Origin: Physcomitrium patens
Lineage: Eukaryota > Streptophyta > Bryopsida > Funariales > Funariaceae
Reading direction: 5' to 3'
Length of the DNA: 64,000 nucleotides
NCBI RefSeq assembly: GCF_000002425.4
Contig: NC_037269.1
Span: 15,845,309 to 15,909,308 of the forward strand
Part shown: piece after piece, positions 1 to 11,461 of the stretch
How the letters are laid out: each line of letters opens with the position of its first letter
How positions within the stretch are numbered: the stretch's first letter is position 1
Made by a program: the position numbers and the translations under genes
The notes under the pieces: model-generated
What the model was told of the DNA's origin: nothing
What the model saw: the letters and a program-made list of their open reading frames with translations, nothing else
Database searches by the model: none

Positions 1-390
1 GTGACAACCTTCAAGAGGACACAATCGAGATGAAGATCTTCAAGAACAACATATTCTTACTCAAATAGATGGCGAGATACAACATGTTTGGTATCACGAC
101 TTGGGAAGGGACTCCTGATATTTGATGATTTTGCTAGAGACAAGATCAACTCTTGATGGTGTTCTAAATGTTCTATTCAAAGGAAGTTATGAAGGCCTCA
201 ACAATGATCAAATAACTGCGTGGTCTTCCCATCTTAGTATGGGACACTATGGATGGTTGAGAGGCCCTATCAATCATCTTCGAAGAGAACAAAGATCAAA
301 GTATGTCGCAAATATAATTCATCACATCATAGATTTCCTCAACATATGATGACCGCTCTTTGTGGAACTCATCCTTAAAAGGGCTAGTAA
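1..390 (+). mobile_element. 3' internal end of a family-B gypsy chromovirus, with polypurine tract
   Basis: This stretch has no open frame of its own. It matches, in inverted orientation, the segment at about 38574-38960 that lies just inside the 3' LTR of the family-B element there. A purine-rich stretch directly precedes the LTR that starts at 391, as expected for a polypurine tract beside a 3' LTR. The rest of this plus-strand element would lie left of the window. The short ORFs here are not real genes. Confidence 0.6.
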
Positions 391-951
391 TGTCACAAAC
401 ATACTCATGTAAGCTAGTAATTACATATATGAATAGGTAGAAGTAAGTAGAAATAAGTAAAAGTAAGTTAATTCTATAGTATTTAATATAGAAGCTTTTT
501 AGAAGCTTCATATATACTGATTTGACTTCATGGATGTCTTTAATTTACTTTTTGGATTAAAAACGTGGTCAACAAGTTGGCCATGTGCCACACATGTTTT
601 TAGCTTGAAGACCAAGCTAACTATGTGGTCCACACATAGAAAAACTTGCCTTGTAAGTTAAGGCATGTATCCTACAAAGTCAATACATATTGAAGGTCCT
701 ATAGAACATCACCACATAGTCTCTAGTTAGATAGTATATATAGAGACAAGAGTGAAGCCTTCTTGACTCTTGTCAACTCTTTTCTTGCTTCTAGTCTAGT
801 TTCAAGGGTCTCTTATTTTATTTTCTTTTGGCAATAGCCATTCCTATTTTTCTTTTAATATACATACTTGTTTATTTAAATTTTTTTACCTTTCTTTGAA
901 TGAAGGCTCACTTGTCTGAATTGCTTTTTCATTAAGTTCTTATCCTTGACA
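391..951 (+). repeat. Family-B LTR, about 561 bp (3' LTR of the element leaving the window)
   Basis: The LTR begins TGTCAC and ends TTGACA. Diverged copies of the same length lie at 38017-38573, 39789-40349, 44410-44753 (truncated) and 5083-5634 on the minus strand. A TATA-like TATATA at about 735-742 may be the retroelement promoter. The sequence is AT-decayed relative to the other copies. Confidence 0.7.
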
Positions 952-1962
952 ATAGGCTATGGCATCAAAAGAAGCTATTACTTATGGCATTGAGGCTGTA
1001 AGAAAAAAAGATGATGTTTTTGACAAGCATGTAAATACAAGGGATCTATGGAATCATGCTATTATCAGCATGAATAAGAAAAAAATAACAAGGTAGGAAT
1101 TACTTAACACATCCACAATAATTAGAAATGCTATAAGATAGGATGATTTTGTAGATACTATATCTGTATATGCTTATTTGGCAAAGTTTCAACATGAAGT
1201 CGAAATGGAGGTGAAAAATAGAAGAAATGAAATAGAAGAAAATTTTGAAGAACCAACTAATAAGAGGAGATCTCAAAGGCATGCAAAAATATTACAAAAT
1301 AAAGAAATACCTATACCACATGCTAATAGACGATCCAGGGCTGGGCCATCGACATCACACCTTGGAAAAGCACCACTGCCAAAAGAAAAATGGAAAGAAA
1401 GGATGGAAGGTTATTAAAACAAAAGAAAGAGTAAGCATGTTACTTATAAGCTTCAATTAGATATTGAGGCAGCCACAAATTTGAAAGGAGTGTTAGAAAA
1501 AAGAATATTGAATGCCAAAATTGAATTTATTCTATGAGAAATTTTAGACATTGCAAAGAGAGAGTTTCATGAAGTCATCATAGATACTATTAAACGAAAG
1601 AAGCAGTTGATAAGAGAATCTGTTGTATTTAATGCTTTGGATACAATCTTGATTAAAGAAGCAGAACATGAATTGATAGAATGTTGTATCAATAAAAAAT
1701 AAAAAAAAATTTATTTGGATGAATAGAATGATGATGACAAGGGCCCTGGACACTATACCAAAGGACATTGGGCAAGAATCACTACAGAGACTTTAGTAAA
1801 AATGGAAGACTTGGTAGAACTTGTAATTACTGTCATTGATCATAGATCTGAAATTAATGTTATGTCAAAAGAAGTCTATAAACGTGAAAGGTGGCCCATT
1901 GATATTAACCATGGATGGATGATTCGGGCAACAAATAATACACGACGAGATCTTTATGATAT
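952..1962 (+). pseudogene. Decayed family-A gag-protease fragment
   Basis: Translated on the plus strand with several stops, this stretch follows the C-terminal half of the intact gag-protease ORF of element A (49031-51424, minus). Shared landmarks are the AKFQHE motif at about 1180 (AKSQHE in A), and around 1830-1930 the protease-region stretch SEIN-MSK-YK followed by WPID-HGW. The active-site region reads DHRSE here and DHGSE in A. The similarity stops near 1962, where minus-strand family-B sequence begins. It is an old remnant with no function expected. Confidence 0.65.
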
Positions 1963-1964
1963 TT

Positions 1965-3860
1965 TGACATGGTATAAAATGAGCCATCTTGGTAAAATGA
2001 TCTACTATCACGAACATAGAGTCATAAGAACTTGAGATTGGAAGATCCATGATAAAATCCATAGAAATAGAAGACTATGGTTGTTCTAAAATGGATAATG
2101 GCTGAAGAAGTTCAAAAGCTCGATGACAAGGAGTTTTTGATCTTGAGCAAATATCACAAGATTGTACAAACTTTTTGACTGCTTTCCACATTTGTGGCCA
2201 CCAAAAGTCCTTGGATATTACTTCCAAAGTTTTATTGTATCGAAAATGTCCTATTGTTAAAAAATTGTGACGAGCTTGAAGAATACATAATCGAGTTTTA
2301 CCTTTTGGAACATATAGGCATCTCTCAAAATATAGTAGATTGTTTTTGAATTCAAACTTGGAAGTATCATGAGACTTTGAAGGATTTCTCTTCATATCAT
2401 GAATAAGAGGATCAGAAGATATACTTGACTAAACTTGCTTAATAAAAGTTGAATCAACAATTAGTATTGATTTCATTGCTCGAAAATGAAGATGTTCTAA
2501 CTTCAAGAGAATTATTTGTTGTTAATACAAAATCGCATCTTCTTCCTTTGGTATAAGATAAGATCATCTAGAAAATACATCTGACAAACCATCTGATCTT
2601 GAATGCATATCTTGACAAAGATACACTCTAACGGGCTTGGCAACAATTCAAAATTTATGTTGATATAAAATATTCAAGGTTCTTGTCATTCGTATACAGG
2701 TTGACTAGACTAAAAGTATCTTCTAGATAATAGCGCCATTCTTGAAATGAATCTACGATTACAAGAAGTTTTTTATTGTGGATCTTGTAGTTAATCTTGG
2801 CTGCTAAAAATTTTTTAGAATGAAAAGCTACTAGGTGAAGTTTATCATTTTTTCCTATTTGTGACAATACAACACCCAAAAAAAAGTCTGATGCATCTGT
2901 TTCTATAAAAAATGGCTTAAAAAAATCGACGTGATACAAGATTGCTGCAAAAATAAAGGGTGTCTTCAAAGCTTTAAATGCTACTTCTGCTTCTTGATTC
3001 CATTGAAGTTTATCTTTGCAAGTCAAACGTGTAAGTGGAGCTACAACTTAAGAGAAGTCTTTGATGAAGATCCGAAAGTAGTTGGCAAATCTCAAAAAAT
3101 ATTGAACATCTCTTACTATTTTTGGGATCTTTCAATCTATAATAGTTTGAACTTTTTTAGGATCCATCATAAGTCCATCATTTGAAATGATGTATCCTAA
3201 GAAGCTGACTTGAGTAGTGTATAATACACACTTTTTTATCTTGGTAAAGAGTCTTACATCTCTTAGTTTTTGTAATACTTGGCAAATATCAAGTTCATAT
3301 TCTTCTGGGTTCTTAGAATAGATTAAGATGTTGTCTAGGTAACAAACAACAAAATCATCTAAAAACTCCCAAAAGACATCATTCATTAGATGTTGGAATG
3401 CTGTTGATGCATTTGTAAGTCCAAAAGGCATGACGTTGTATTCAAAATGTCCATACCTTGTTTGAAATGCAGTCTTCCATTCATCTCTTTCTTTAATGCA
3501 TATCAAATTGTATACTCTCTATAGATCTATTATTGTATAGATCTTAGTTTGATTCAACTAATCAAGAAGTCCAGATATCAAAGGTAGTGGATACCTATTT
3601 TTGATAGGGATTTTATTCAGTCGTCAATAATCAACACACATCCGCAATGATCGATCTTTTTTCTTCACAAATAAAATTGGAGCTCCTACTGGAGATTTGG
3701 AATAGTGTATGAAGTTCTTAGCCAAATTCTCTTCAATATACTCCTTGAGTTCAGCTAATTCATTTTGAGATAAATTGTAGATTAGTCCAAATAGCGATTG
3801 TGCTCCTTCTTGAAGGTCAATTGAGTAGTTATAGGAACGATGTTTTGGAAGAGTATCCAC
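1965..3860 (-). pseudogene. Gypsy pol remnant: RT, RNase H, integrase N-terminus
   Basis: Segments at 3860-3624 and 3506-3132 are reverse transcriptase. The first has a KKKDRSLRMCVDY-like palm motif and the second FGLTNA; the catalytic box reads YLDN instead of YLDD. Segment 3026-2655 is RNase H (ETDASD followed by a VAFHSKKF motif). Segment 2395-2075 is the integrase zinc-binding domain, with GHFRYNKT, FWWP and a CDIC pair. The pieces lie in different frames, so several frameshifts and stops separate them. The loss of the second catalytic Asp would also inactivate the enzyme. Confidence 0.8.
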
Positions 3861-4097
3861 ATTCTTTTTCTCAAATACATCTTGAAAATCTTAATATTGG
3901 CTTGGAATGCCACTTGAAGTTTTTCCACCAATAAAAACAGATGTGGCATAAATGACCCAAGGTGATCCTTCTTTTGTAGCATGTAAGAAAGTACTTGCAC
4001 CTACAAATATAGGTTTAATTATACTAGACTTATAACTTTCGACTTGATTAATAATACTCTTAGTTATACTTTCAGAAAAGTCAAGACTACAAGAAGT

Positions 4098-4313
4098 CTA
4101 ATCTATTTTAGGATTATATTTTTCTAGCCATGATAAACCTAAAATGATTAGATTAAAATGAGATTTAATGATATTAAATATTATAAAGCTACTATGACCA
4201 TTAGTTGCTATTTTTATAGGAAGAATTTCATGAGTAACATCTCCTGAAGGTAATAGACGATCATCTATGACCTCTACATAAATAAGTTTAGATCCTAGAA
4301 TAATATTTATCAT
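4098..4313 (-). pseudogene. Gypsy aspartic protease remnant, family B copy 1
   Basis: About 71 codons correspond to the C-terminal half of the protease segment at 42656-43189. The shared motif is ILGLSWLEKYNPKIDW-like, typical of the flap-to-C-terminus of gypsy proteases. The N-terminal active-site part is not preserved in an open frame. Confidence 0.6.
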
Positions 4314-4572
4314 AAAACATGAAAAGGATTATGAGGAGAGGATAAGACATTCAATAGGCATTGTACAAGGTTCCAGTCACACCATCCGTATTGTAGCTAG
4401 ATAAATTTTTTTTCTGACATGCTATCTTCTTTAATTGCCATACTCCTCATTTTATGGTTGTATCACTTCTTTGGACAATGTTGAGCATTGAACTTAGGTT
4501 CTCCACAATATAAGCACAATCTTTCTTGACAACGACGAGTCTTTTCTTACTCAATAAGAAGTTTGAAACATT

Positions 4573-4775
4573 TGTGGCACATGGCCAACTTGTCGACCTC
4601 ATTTCTAATTCCAAAAAATCGATTAAAGACACCTATAAAGTCAAAGCAATGTCTATAAAGCTTCTAGGAAGCTTTCCTATCAAATACTATAGAATTAACT
4701 TACTTTTATCTACTTTTACTTACTTCTACCTATTTCTACATGTAATTATTGGCTTTCATGCATATGTTCATGATA
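4573..4775 (-). repeat. Partial family-B LTR inside copy 1
   Basis: About 200 bp match the 5' (U3) portion of the family-B LTR on the minus strand. The piece lies between gag sequence and the leader, where no LTR belongs. It is either the remnant of a nested insertion or the product of a recombination that also removed gag. Confidence 0.55.
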
Positions 4776-5082
4776 GAGGATTCGCATTAGTTGCAAATCT
4801 ATTCTCACTTCTACTAGAAGTGTCATCCATAATCTTTTCTTATATAGACAACTCAAACAAATCCAAAAAATTAAATTAAAGGATGGTAATCCGTAACCTC
4901 TAATAAAAATTTCTACAAAGAAAGGTAATCCACTTTCTTTAAGGATAAGATCATTGTTAGAAAATAAAAAAATTTGTTAAAAGATGGATAGTTTGCAACC
5001 TTCAAAATACAACAATAGAAGTGGAGTAATCCACTCACTTCTAAAACAAGACAAAAACAGTATGTTAGTACTCTTGTCAAAT

Positions 5083-5634
5083 CGTCAAAGATATGAATCT
5101 CAAAAAAAGAAAATCTTCAATACATTCTTGTGTCACTAAAGAGAACTAGAAAGTCATTCAAACGGTGATGTAATATTAAATTAGAATGAATATTGCCAAA
5201 AATAAAAAGATTAGAAAGTCTTGAAACAAGACTAAGGACTTGAAAGATGTTGAAAAGAATGAAGAAGGCTTCACTCTTGCCTCCATATATACTCTCTAAC
5301 TAAGAGCTACGTGGTGATATTCTATAGGACCTCCAACATGTGTTAACTTTGCTAGCCACATGTCTTAACTTACAAGGTAAGTTATCTATGTATGCGCCAT
5401 ATAGTTAGCTTGTTCCACAAGCTATTACACGGAGTTAACTTATTCCACAAGCTACTAATATGTGGTTAACTTGTTCGCCAAGTATCCATACTTCAAATAC
5501 ATCTAAAGTCAAAACTTCGTCTATGAAGCTTCTAAAAAGCTCTTCAAAAAGACTTTATAAAATTAATCTATATTTATCTACTTCTACCTAATCATATAAG
5601 TAACTATTTGGAATAAATGTATATATCCATGAAA
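5083..5634 (-). repeat. 5' LTR of family-B copy 1
   Basis: About 552 bp, diverged. It matches the family-B LTR on the minus strand with weakened TG/CA ends. It is followed on the minus strand by a leader (about 5082-4776) resembling 44230-44409 in copy 2. Confidence 0.6.
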
Positions 5635-6110
5635 CTAGGAAGAAAACTTGGAATGACTAATTGAAAGTCAATATATATCAATTTAATAGTAATATATATT
5701 TAATATTGAAATCTAAGTATGATTTGGCTAGATTTGGTGTTTAACAAAAAATCTTGATCAATTCAATATCAAAAAGAAGAGAGGGGAGTATACCAAGTAG
5801 TTTGAGATATGAAATGATATGAGTTTGAAGTGAAGGAAATTAGAGTTAGCTTTAAATTGAGATTTTTAGAAATATAAGACTAAGTACAAAATAAGAGATA
5901 GACACAAATATATTTTTTTGAGCTTTGATAGACAAGTGGTTGTCACTATCCTATATAGGGATAGAAAAATCTCTTTTTTACAATCTCTTGTATTTGTTGC
6001 AAATATGAATTAGACTCCACCCAATATCAATTTCTCACTTGGAAACTAATCTAAAAAAAAACCACAACTATCTTACAATCTTGCATTTTTCTTATAACTT
6101 GAAAATGATC
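5635..6110. other. AT-rich stretch, no gene seen
   Basis: No open frame or RNA gene is recognisable. The right part may be the 3' region of the adjacent copia remnant. Nothing else can be supported. Confidence 0.4.
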
Positions 6111-6119
6111 TCAATCTTG

Positions 6120-6600
6120 CATCTGTTGATCAATAATTGTAGATGCCAACTAATGCTTTGCACAACCTTAATTTCTCAAGGGTGACAACTTTGGAAAACT
6201 CAAGTTCTTTGATCTTGAGATCTTCTTCAAAGACAATGACCCATCTTCTTTAAGTTCATATATAATATGATACCTCAATTGAATATGCTTTGTCTCAGAA
6301 TGAAATATTGGATTTTTTGCAGGATAAATTGCACTTTGAGTATTGTTGAAAAGAGCATTGTTGACTTGCTCTTTGCCCAACTCTTTCAAAAAATTCTTTA
6401 ACCAAACCAACTTCAAAAATGGCTTTGTAGTCTGCTTTAGTAGTTGACAAGACAATGCTCTTCTGTAGTTTAGACATCCAACTCACAGCAAAACTTCGCA
6501 TGTTGAATACAAAACCTGTTTTGCTTCTACGGCTGTCTAAGTCACTACCCAAACCTGTATTAGTAAATATGTGCTTAGGAAAGGGAAACTGATAGTGTTT
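6120..6600 (-). pseudogene. Ty1/copia RNase H remnant
   Basis: Two overlapping minus-strand frames (6552-6295 and 6455-6168) together give the copia RNase H region. The first has GSDLDSRRSKTGFVF, SWMSKLQKS and a TTKADYKA motif (usually TEAEY). The second continues with NTQSAIYPAKNP and KHIQLRYHII. A frameshift lies near 6400. Copia RNase H sits at the C-terminus of pol, so this is the 3' end of a dead minus-strand element. Confidence 0.8.
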
Positions 6601-6640
6601 GTGTGATAGAAGTATAAAAGGACGAGTTTAATGCGTTTCA

Positions 6641-7380
6641 ATTTATCTATAACCAATCATTATCGTTGTGAAAATGATCCATATCCACATTCTCAATAAT
6701 CTCCTGCTCATCCTCTTCCTCTCCAAGAACAGCATGTAAGCTACTAATCCGGTACAGCAATATTTGATTTCAAGCCTGAAACACATCTACCTAAAAGTTA
6801 GGCATTCGTTGACTTGTTTAAAGCAGAGAAAAAACATTTCGGGGACCCATGCTAATTTTAGTAGAAACTTCCGTCCATCTCCAAAAACTCGTCAATCCAG
6901 TTCTTCTCTTTGAATAAAATTGCAGGTATTCGCCGAGCAGGAAACATCCAGCAAACCTGCTGCATGCTAACAAAAAGGCTATCTCGCTCAGCTCCTCCTC
7001 CCAGTCATCAGTTAAAAATCCGATTCGCATTGTTGTCCCAGAGTCGTCGAAAGTAGATTCTCCAGATAAAGACGAGAGTGAGAGGACAAACTCCTCGATC
7101 TCCCCCTCTACTTGGACTTCAGCAGTCTGGTCACCATTTTGTGATTTCCTCCGCTTGGCTTTTGAAGGAGCACTGCGGCAAGAATGGTTTCATTTATTAG
7201 TAGAAGTTGAACAAAGGTAATCATCAATTTCCTCTCCTTTCTCCTGATCTCTCTTTCGTTTTGATCTCTCGACCTTTTAGCTCTAGAATCTCGTCTTCTT
7301 ATTAGTGATCCACTATTTCTTCTTTCCGTCCCGTTGTTATGAGTGCCTCCTGGCCCGTCTCCATCGAATCTGCGTGGCAA
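6641..7380 (-). CDS. Possible small gene or gene fragment, unidentified
   Basis: A minus-strand frame starts with ATG at 7380 (MPRRFDGDGPGG...) and is rich in Arg, Ser and Gly. A GT after AAA-AG near 7272 and a CAG acceptor near 7173 would join it in phase to a second open stretch. That stretch carries a basic KAKRRK motif and then an acidic/Ser-rich part (VEGEIEEF, then LTDDWEEELSE). A separate acidic stretch ending NDNDWL-stop lies at 6755-6641, but I could not link it in frame by a clean splice. Base composition and codon texture are more gene-like than in the flanks. I do not recognise the product; it may equally be a decayed gene. Confidence 0.3.
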
Positions 7381-7599
7381 ATCTATGCTCTCCCCCCTTT
7401 TAATCCAATTCTTTGATCTTCAAGAGTCATTGCAACTGGATTCCTATGAGGCATTTTTCATCACTCCGTCTATTGCAAACATATCAGCAATGGCTAACTC
7501 TGTAAAGTTATTCTCTCAGGAAAGTTGTTCTGGTTCACTTCTGAGCCTCAGGTTATCCGAGTTTTACTCTTCCACAAGTTGATCCAGCTTGCTTGCTTT

Positions 7600-8290
7600 C
7601 GTAAGAGTCATCATGGCGGAGACCCTGTAAGTGAAGATGCAGCTCGTGCAGTTGAACCTCTTCTTTCTTCTTTCCTTTGACAGAACCGATTACCACTTTT
7701 GACGTCCCGAAGGTTCTTGACGTCATCCTTCACTTTCTCAATTTCTAACACCAATATCTCCCATTTGTCTTAGCATTGCTGTGTGCTTTTATGAACTCCT
7801 TGGCTCCAGCCGCAACCCTCTATGCACTTCCATCTCTCTAGTGGCAATTTGAATATTTCTTTCAAGATATCTCTACAAGCTCTATCGAAGTCCTCCCTAT
7901 GCGGTGCCTGCAACTTTAGGATCTCTGATCCCCTCTAATTTCTATTCTCATAAATATTACCTTTCCTGAATTCATCTCCCATTTACGATCAATCGCAAGT
8001 GCCCCTTCACCTCAACATCCAACCGCCTTGCAAACAAACTTCTTATATTGCAGATTTCACAAGTCACTCACACACTCTCATTAATGCTAGAATCGATAAT
8101 CTCAGTCTACGATGTCAAAGGCCTCCAACATCTCGACCTGCATACGAGATGTGTGATAGTGGATCAATGGATTTATTTACAGTTTATCCCTGTTGATCTC
8201 GCTATCTCCCTCACTATTACCTCAGAAACTCTCACATCATGTATCTAGTTGTGAACAAGTTACTAGCATGTGTTTGGCTGATCGTGAATC
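7600..8290 (-). other. Unresolved, possibly decayed coding sequence
   Basis: Moderately GC-rich for this window. Minus-strand frames contain short protein-like stretches such as CRDILKEIFKLPLERW at about 7890, broken by stops and frame changes. They may be exons or relics downstream of the U-box-like remnant. No family could be assigned. Confidence 0.25.
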
Positions 8291-8299
8291 TAGCGAGGA

Positions 8300-8990
8300 T
8301 TAACAAATTTATGATTAACATTCTAAGCTATGTTTCCAACTCTTGGAGTTTCTGCTTAAGAGAACCCAACCTTTTATCTTTTTTCAGCAAATTTTAGAAT
8401 ATTTTGAATGTTTTGGGATAGTCAGCTTCAATACTCTTTAGCATTGGACTCTCTCTGTAGGTAAGACGATTTCTTCAGCGGCGCTTACTCTAGCGTCCAA
8501 GCTGTTGCTTCTAGGTGCAAAGACCAAAAACACAGTCGATAGTATCACCCAATGAGCCACTAATATCTTTTTTTCTTCATCGTGTAGCGGCAACATATGA
8601 AGTTAAATAACAACGCATACATATACAAGCTCAATAATGGTTGAATGAGCCAAAGCTCCAGCATCCTTGATATACTCCCAAATACACTCGAAGTCTTCCT
8701 CTTATTCAAAGAGTTTCTTCAAGGATACATAGATGCTAGTTTTGTGTTGGGCGAGGGTGTTGAGAAGCTTGCAGACTGTCTCAGGATCTACTCGGGTGTG
8801 TATCCGAAGCTACTTGTTGGCTTTGCACCAGGATTGAATGGTGTAATGAAGAGCGCCGTTGGGAACTAGTCTTGATTTTCGAGGACCTGATTTGTTACAG
8901 GGCAATTCGAACTACTTTTTTACTTCATTGAGGACAGACATGATCCTCTGAGCGCCTTCAACCTGCCTCCCAGGTCCATATGTAAAAGCT
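8300..8990 (-). pseudogene. Decayed U-box/ARM-type E3 ligase-like remnant
   Basis: One minus-strand frame across about 8990-8560 reads, with several in-frame stops, LVPNGALHYTIQSWCKANK followed by VDPETVCKLLNTLAQHK and IWEYIKDAGALAH. The first motif resembles the end of a plant U-box (LVPN-AL---I--WC--N), and the following part resembles the start of ARM-type repeats. A shifted frame below 8480 continues with KTFKIF and LKQKLQELE. The U-box proper is not visible. The stops argue for a pseudogene unless they lie in unrecognised introns. Confidence 0.35.
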
Positions 8991-9019
8991 CGAAAGTGAA
9001 ACTTTGCTGGACTTGCTAC

Positions 9020-11400
9020 TAGGGTTAACCTAATTAACTATTTTGTATCTTCAGTTCTAATGTGTGCAAATCTGCACAAATTTTTTTCTTTTTTTCTTTT
9101 CTTCTTCTTCCAAGTTGATTTTAGTTTTATATTAAATTACCATTAAGATAAGTTTTAGTCTAATAATAGACAAAATTGTGTTTTGTATATGCAAAAAAAT
9201 CTTAAAATGCCATAGAAAAATAAACACTACTTTTTTGTATTAAAATAATTGTGAAGTTGACATTTGGTTAGACCACTTAAAAGATTATTTATAAAAAATA
9301 GTTTTGACAAAAGAAAAAAGTGGGTTTTATAACACCTAACAACAAATTGACAAGAACTACTATAATTTCTCTATTCAATTTTAACAATGATATGTGGGTT
9401 TGTTAATTATAATTATTATTTGAAGAAACAAGTGATTTTGCATCATTACAAATAACTAGATAAAAATCCTCTATGTATTACTTTCAAGACTTGAATTTAC
9501 ATTAAATATAAAAAAGAATTTAAAGTTTATAGGATAGTTATTATGTGTTTTTACAAAGATCTAAGTTAGCCAAACAATAATTTTAAGATACTACAATAAT
9601 ACTTTAATGACAAAAAATACCAATTCAAAAGAAAACATCAAGAGTAAGAAATATGTTGTTCAATTCTAAATAAATCCATTCAACAATGTGATTCTACATC
9701 CAGCAAAATAAATTATCAACTTCCAACATGAGAAATCAAAGACAAAATAAATTATATTCAATCCTTTTAAATGTTTGAATTACAAATATTTACTTTTAAT
9801 AGTAGTTACTTGTAATAAATCGAGTAGTAAAATTATTTTAAGCTGAACCATGAATATGATTGTTGTAAAATAAATACACAAAAAATGTAGTTAATTAAGA
9901 TGGCATATATTATATCAATTTAAAAAGCCTCAACAATCTATAAGTATACAAGTAGTGTAAATTTTATGGTTTGTTCAAAATTAAAATATTGAATTAGGAT
10001 ATGTTCAGATAAAAACAAGGATCAATTATATTCTAAATTTTTCTTGATTATTCTAAATATTTTAATTATTTATTTATAAAATATTCATAATTAAATTATA
10101 TAATATTAATAACAATAAAATAGTTTAATTAAGATGGTTGTATCAATATATTTCTTTAATTTCTTTGAGTAGAATATTGGAAAAAAATTAGACTAATTAA
10201 GACTTCTATTTATAATATAAATTCAAATATAAATATAAAAATTTCAAAAATAAAAATTGTAACTAAAAGATAGGTTGTATAATATCAAAAAATATTTTAT
10301 CTTCAAATTTGTACGCATGAGAAAAAAGTTGTGGCTAAAGATTATAGTAGAACAACTTCCAAAAGAATTCAAGTTGTCATAAAATAATAACTCACTTATA
10401 TATTAGAAAAATAAACATATATCTATTTTAGTAGTTTTGAAATTGTCATCGTACATTGTACAATTTAATGGTTATCTTCTTATAAAATATCTTCCTACCT
10501 ATTTTTAATAAATAAAAAATATTTGTTTTAATTTGCAAAAAAATTAAAAAAAAAAAATTATAAGCAATAACAATGGTAGTAAAATGGTAGTAAATTGACA
10601 CTCGGGCAAGTGCATGTTAGACACTAGGGTAAATTTGCTGTAATAGGTTTTCAGAACATCATTCGTTTGACCTAATTCCGTCAAAAGTGTTTGGTTAAAC
10701 ATATTCAAACTCAAAGATGTAAATATTACTTCCAGACTATTTTGACCAACTATGACGTAATAAGTTGCACATTTATTTTTACCATAGCAGATACGTTTTC
10801 TTAATGATAATATATGTGATAAAAAAAAGGATCTCAATCACGTGACTTGTTTTTTAACAGTTCATCTTCTCGCCCTACATGTATATTCATTTATAAAGTT
10901 GTGTTTGAGAATTCAAAGTTGAATCCAATCGATAAAATTTTCTAAGTAAATGCAGCGATTTTCAATAAGTTGTGCTAAACAATATTTACAATGAGCTACA
11001 CTTAGACGACAAAAAAGATTGTGCACGACTATGCACAAGCAAATGGAAAATAAAGCCAAATTAAGCTAAAATCTTAGTTTTAAGCCAGTTTCCTTAAAAC
11101 ATAATGATTTAAGAAATGAGGTTTGAAAACTACATTTAATTCATCGTCAAGAACCCAATCAAGAAAGCTCATAACTTAACATGAATTAAATGCACCCAAA
11201 CCCAGGACAATTTCATTTCATGCCAAATGGAACACACATTTGACAACCCAACATGAGCACCATGGTAACTCCATGTCACAAGAGAGATACTCGTGCCCAA
11301 ATATCAACCTGTGATGGCTCAGGGTGATAATTTCAAGAATAGTGCTGAACAGAACCTTAACATGCCTCCCGAATTCATCAAGAGCAAATTACAGCTATAG
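9020..11400. other. AT-rich intergenic DNA downstream of the Sec1 gene
   Basis: No supported gene. 9050-10560 is strongly AT-rich with A/T runs. 10900-11400 is slightly richer in GC and probably includes the 3' UTR of the Sec1-type gene. The 97-codon open frame at 10544-10837 has no recognisable features. Confidence 0.5.
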
Positions 11401-11461
11401 GAAAAATGCATCTATAACTTTGCAATACCAGGTACCAAAAATTCCTTCGTGCTCCTTCACA

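Larger units (their letters stand above)
1963..5634 (-). mobile_element. Degenerate Ty3/gypsy chromovirus, family B, copy 1
   Basis: Read on the minus strand the order is 5' LTR (5634-5083), leader, a stray LTR piece (4775-4573), gag zinc-knuckle end, protease, reverse transcriptase, RNase H and the N-terminal part of integrase, ending near 1963. This gag-protease-RT-RNase H-integrase order is that of Ty3/gypsy. Most of gag is missing: the sequence jumps from the zinc-knuckle region straight into LTR sequence at about 4573. The 3' end is missing too. The copy is clearly dead and aligns closely with copy 2 at 38017-44753. Confidence 0.8.

Noticed and set aside
10544-10837. 97-codon minus-strand gene
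   Set aside because: No domain, no neighbours in the same style, AT-rich flanks and no splice or regulatory context.
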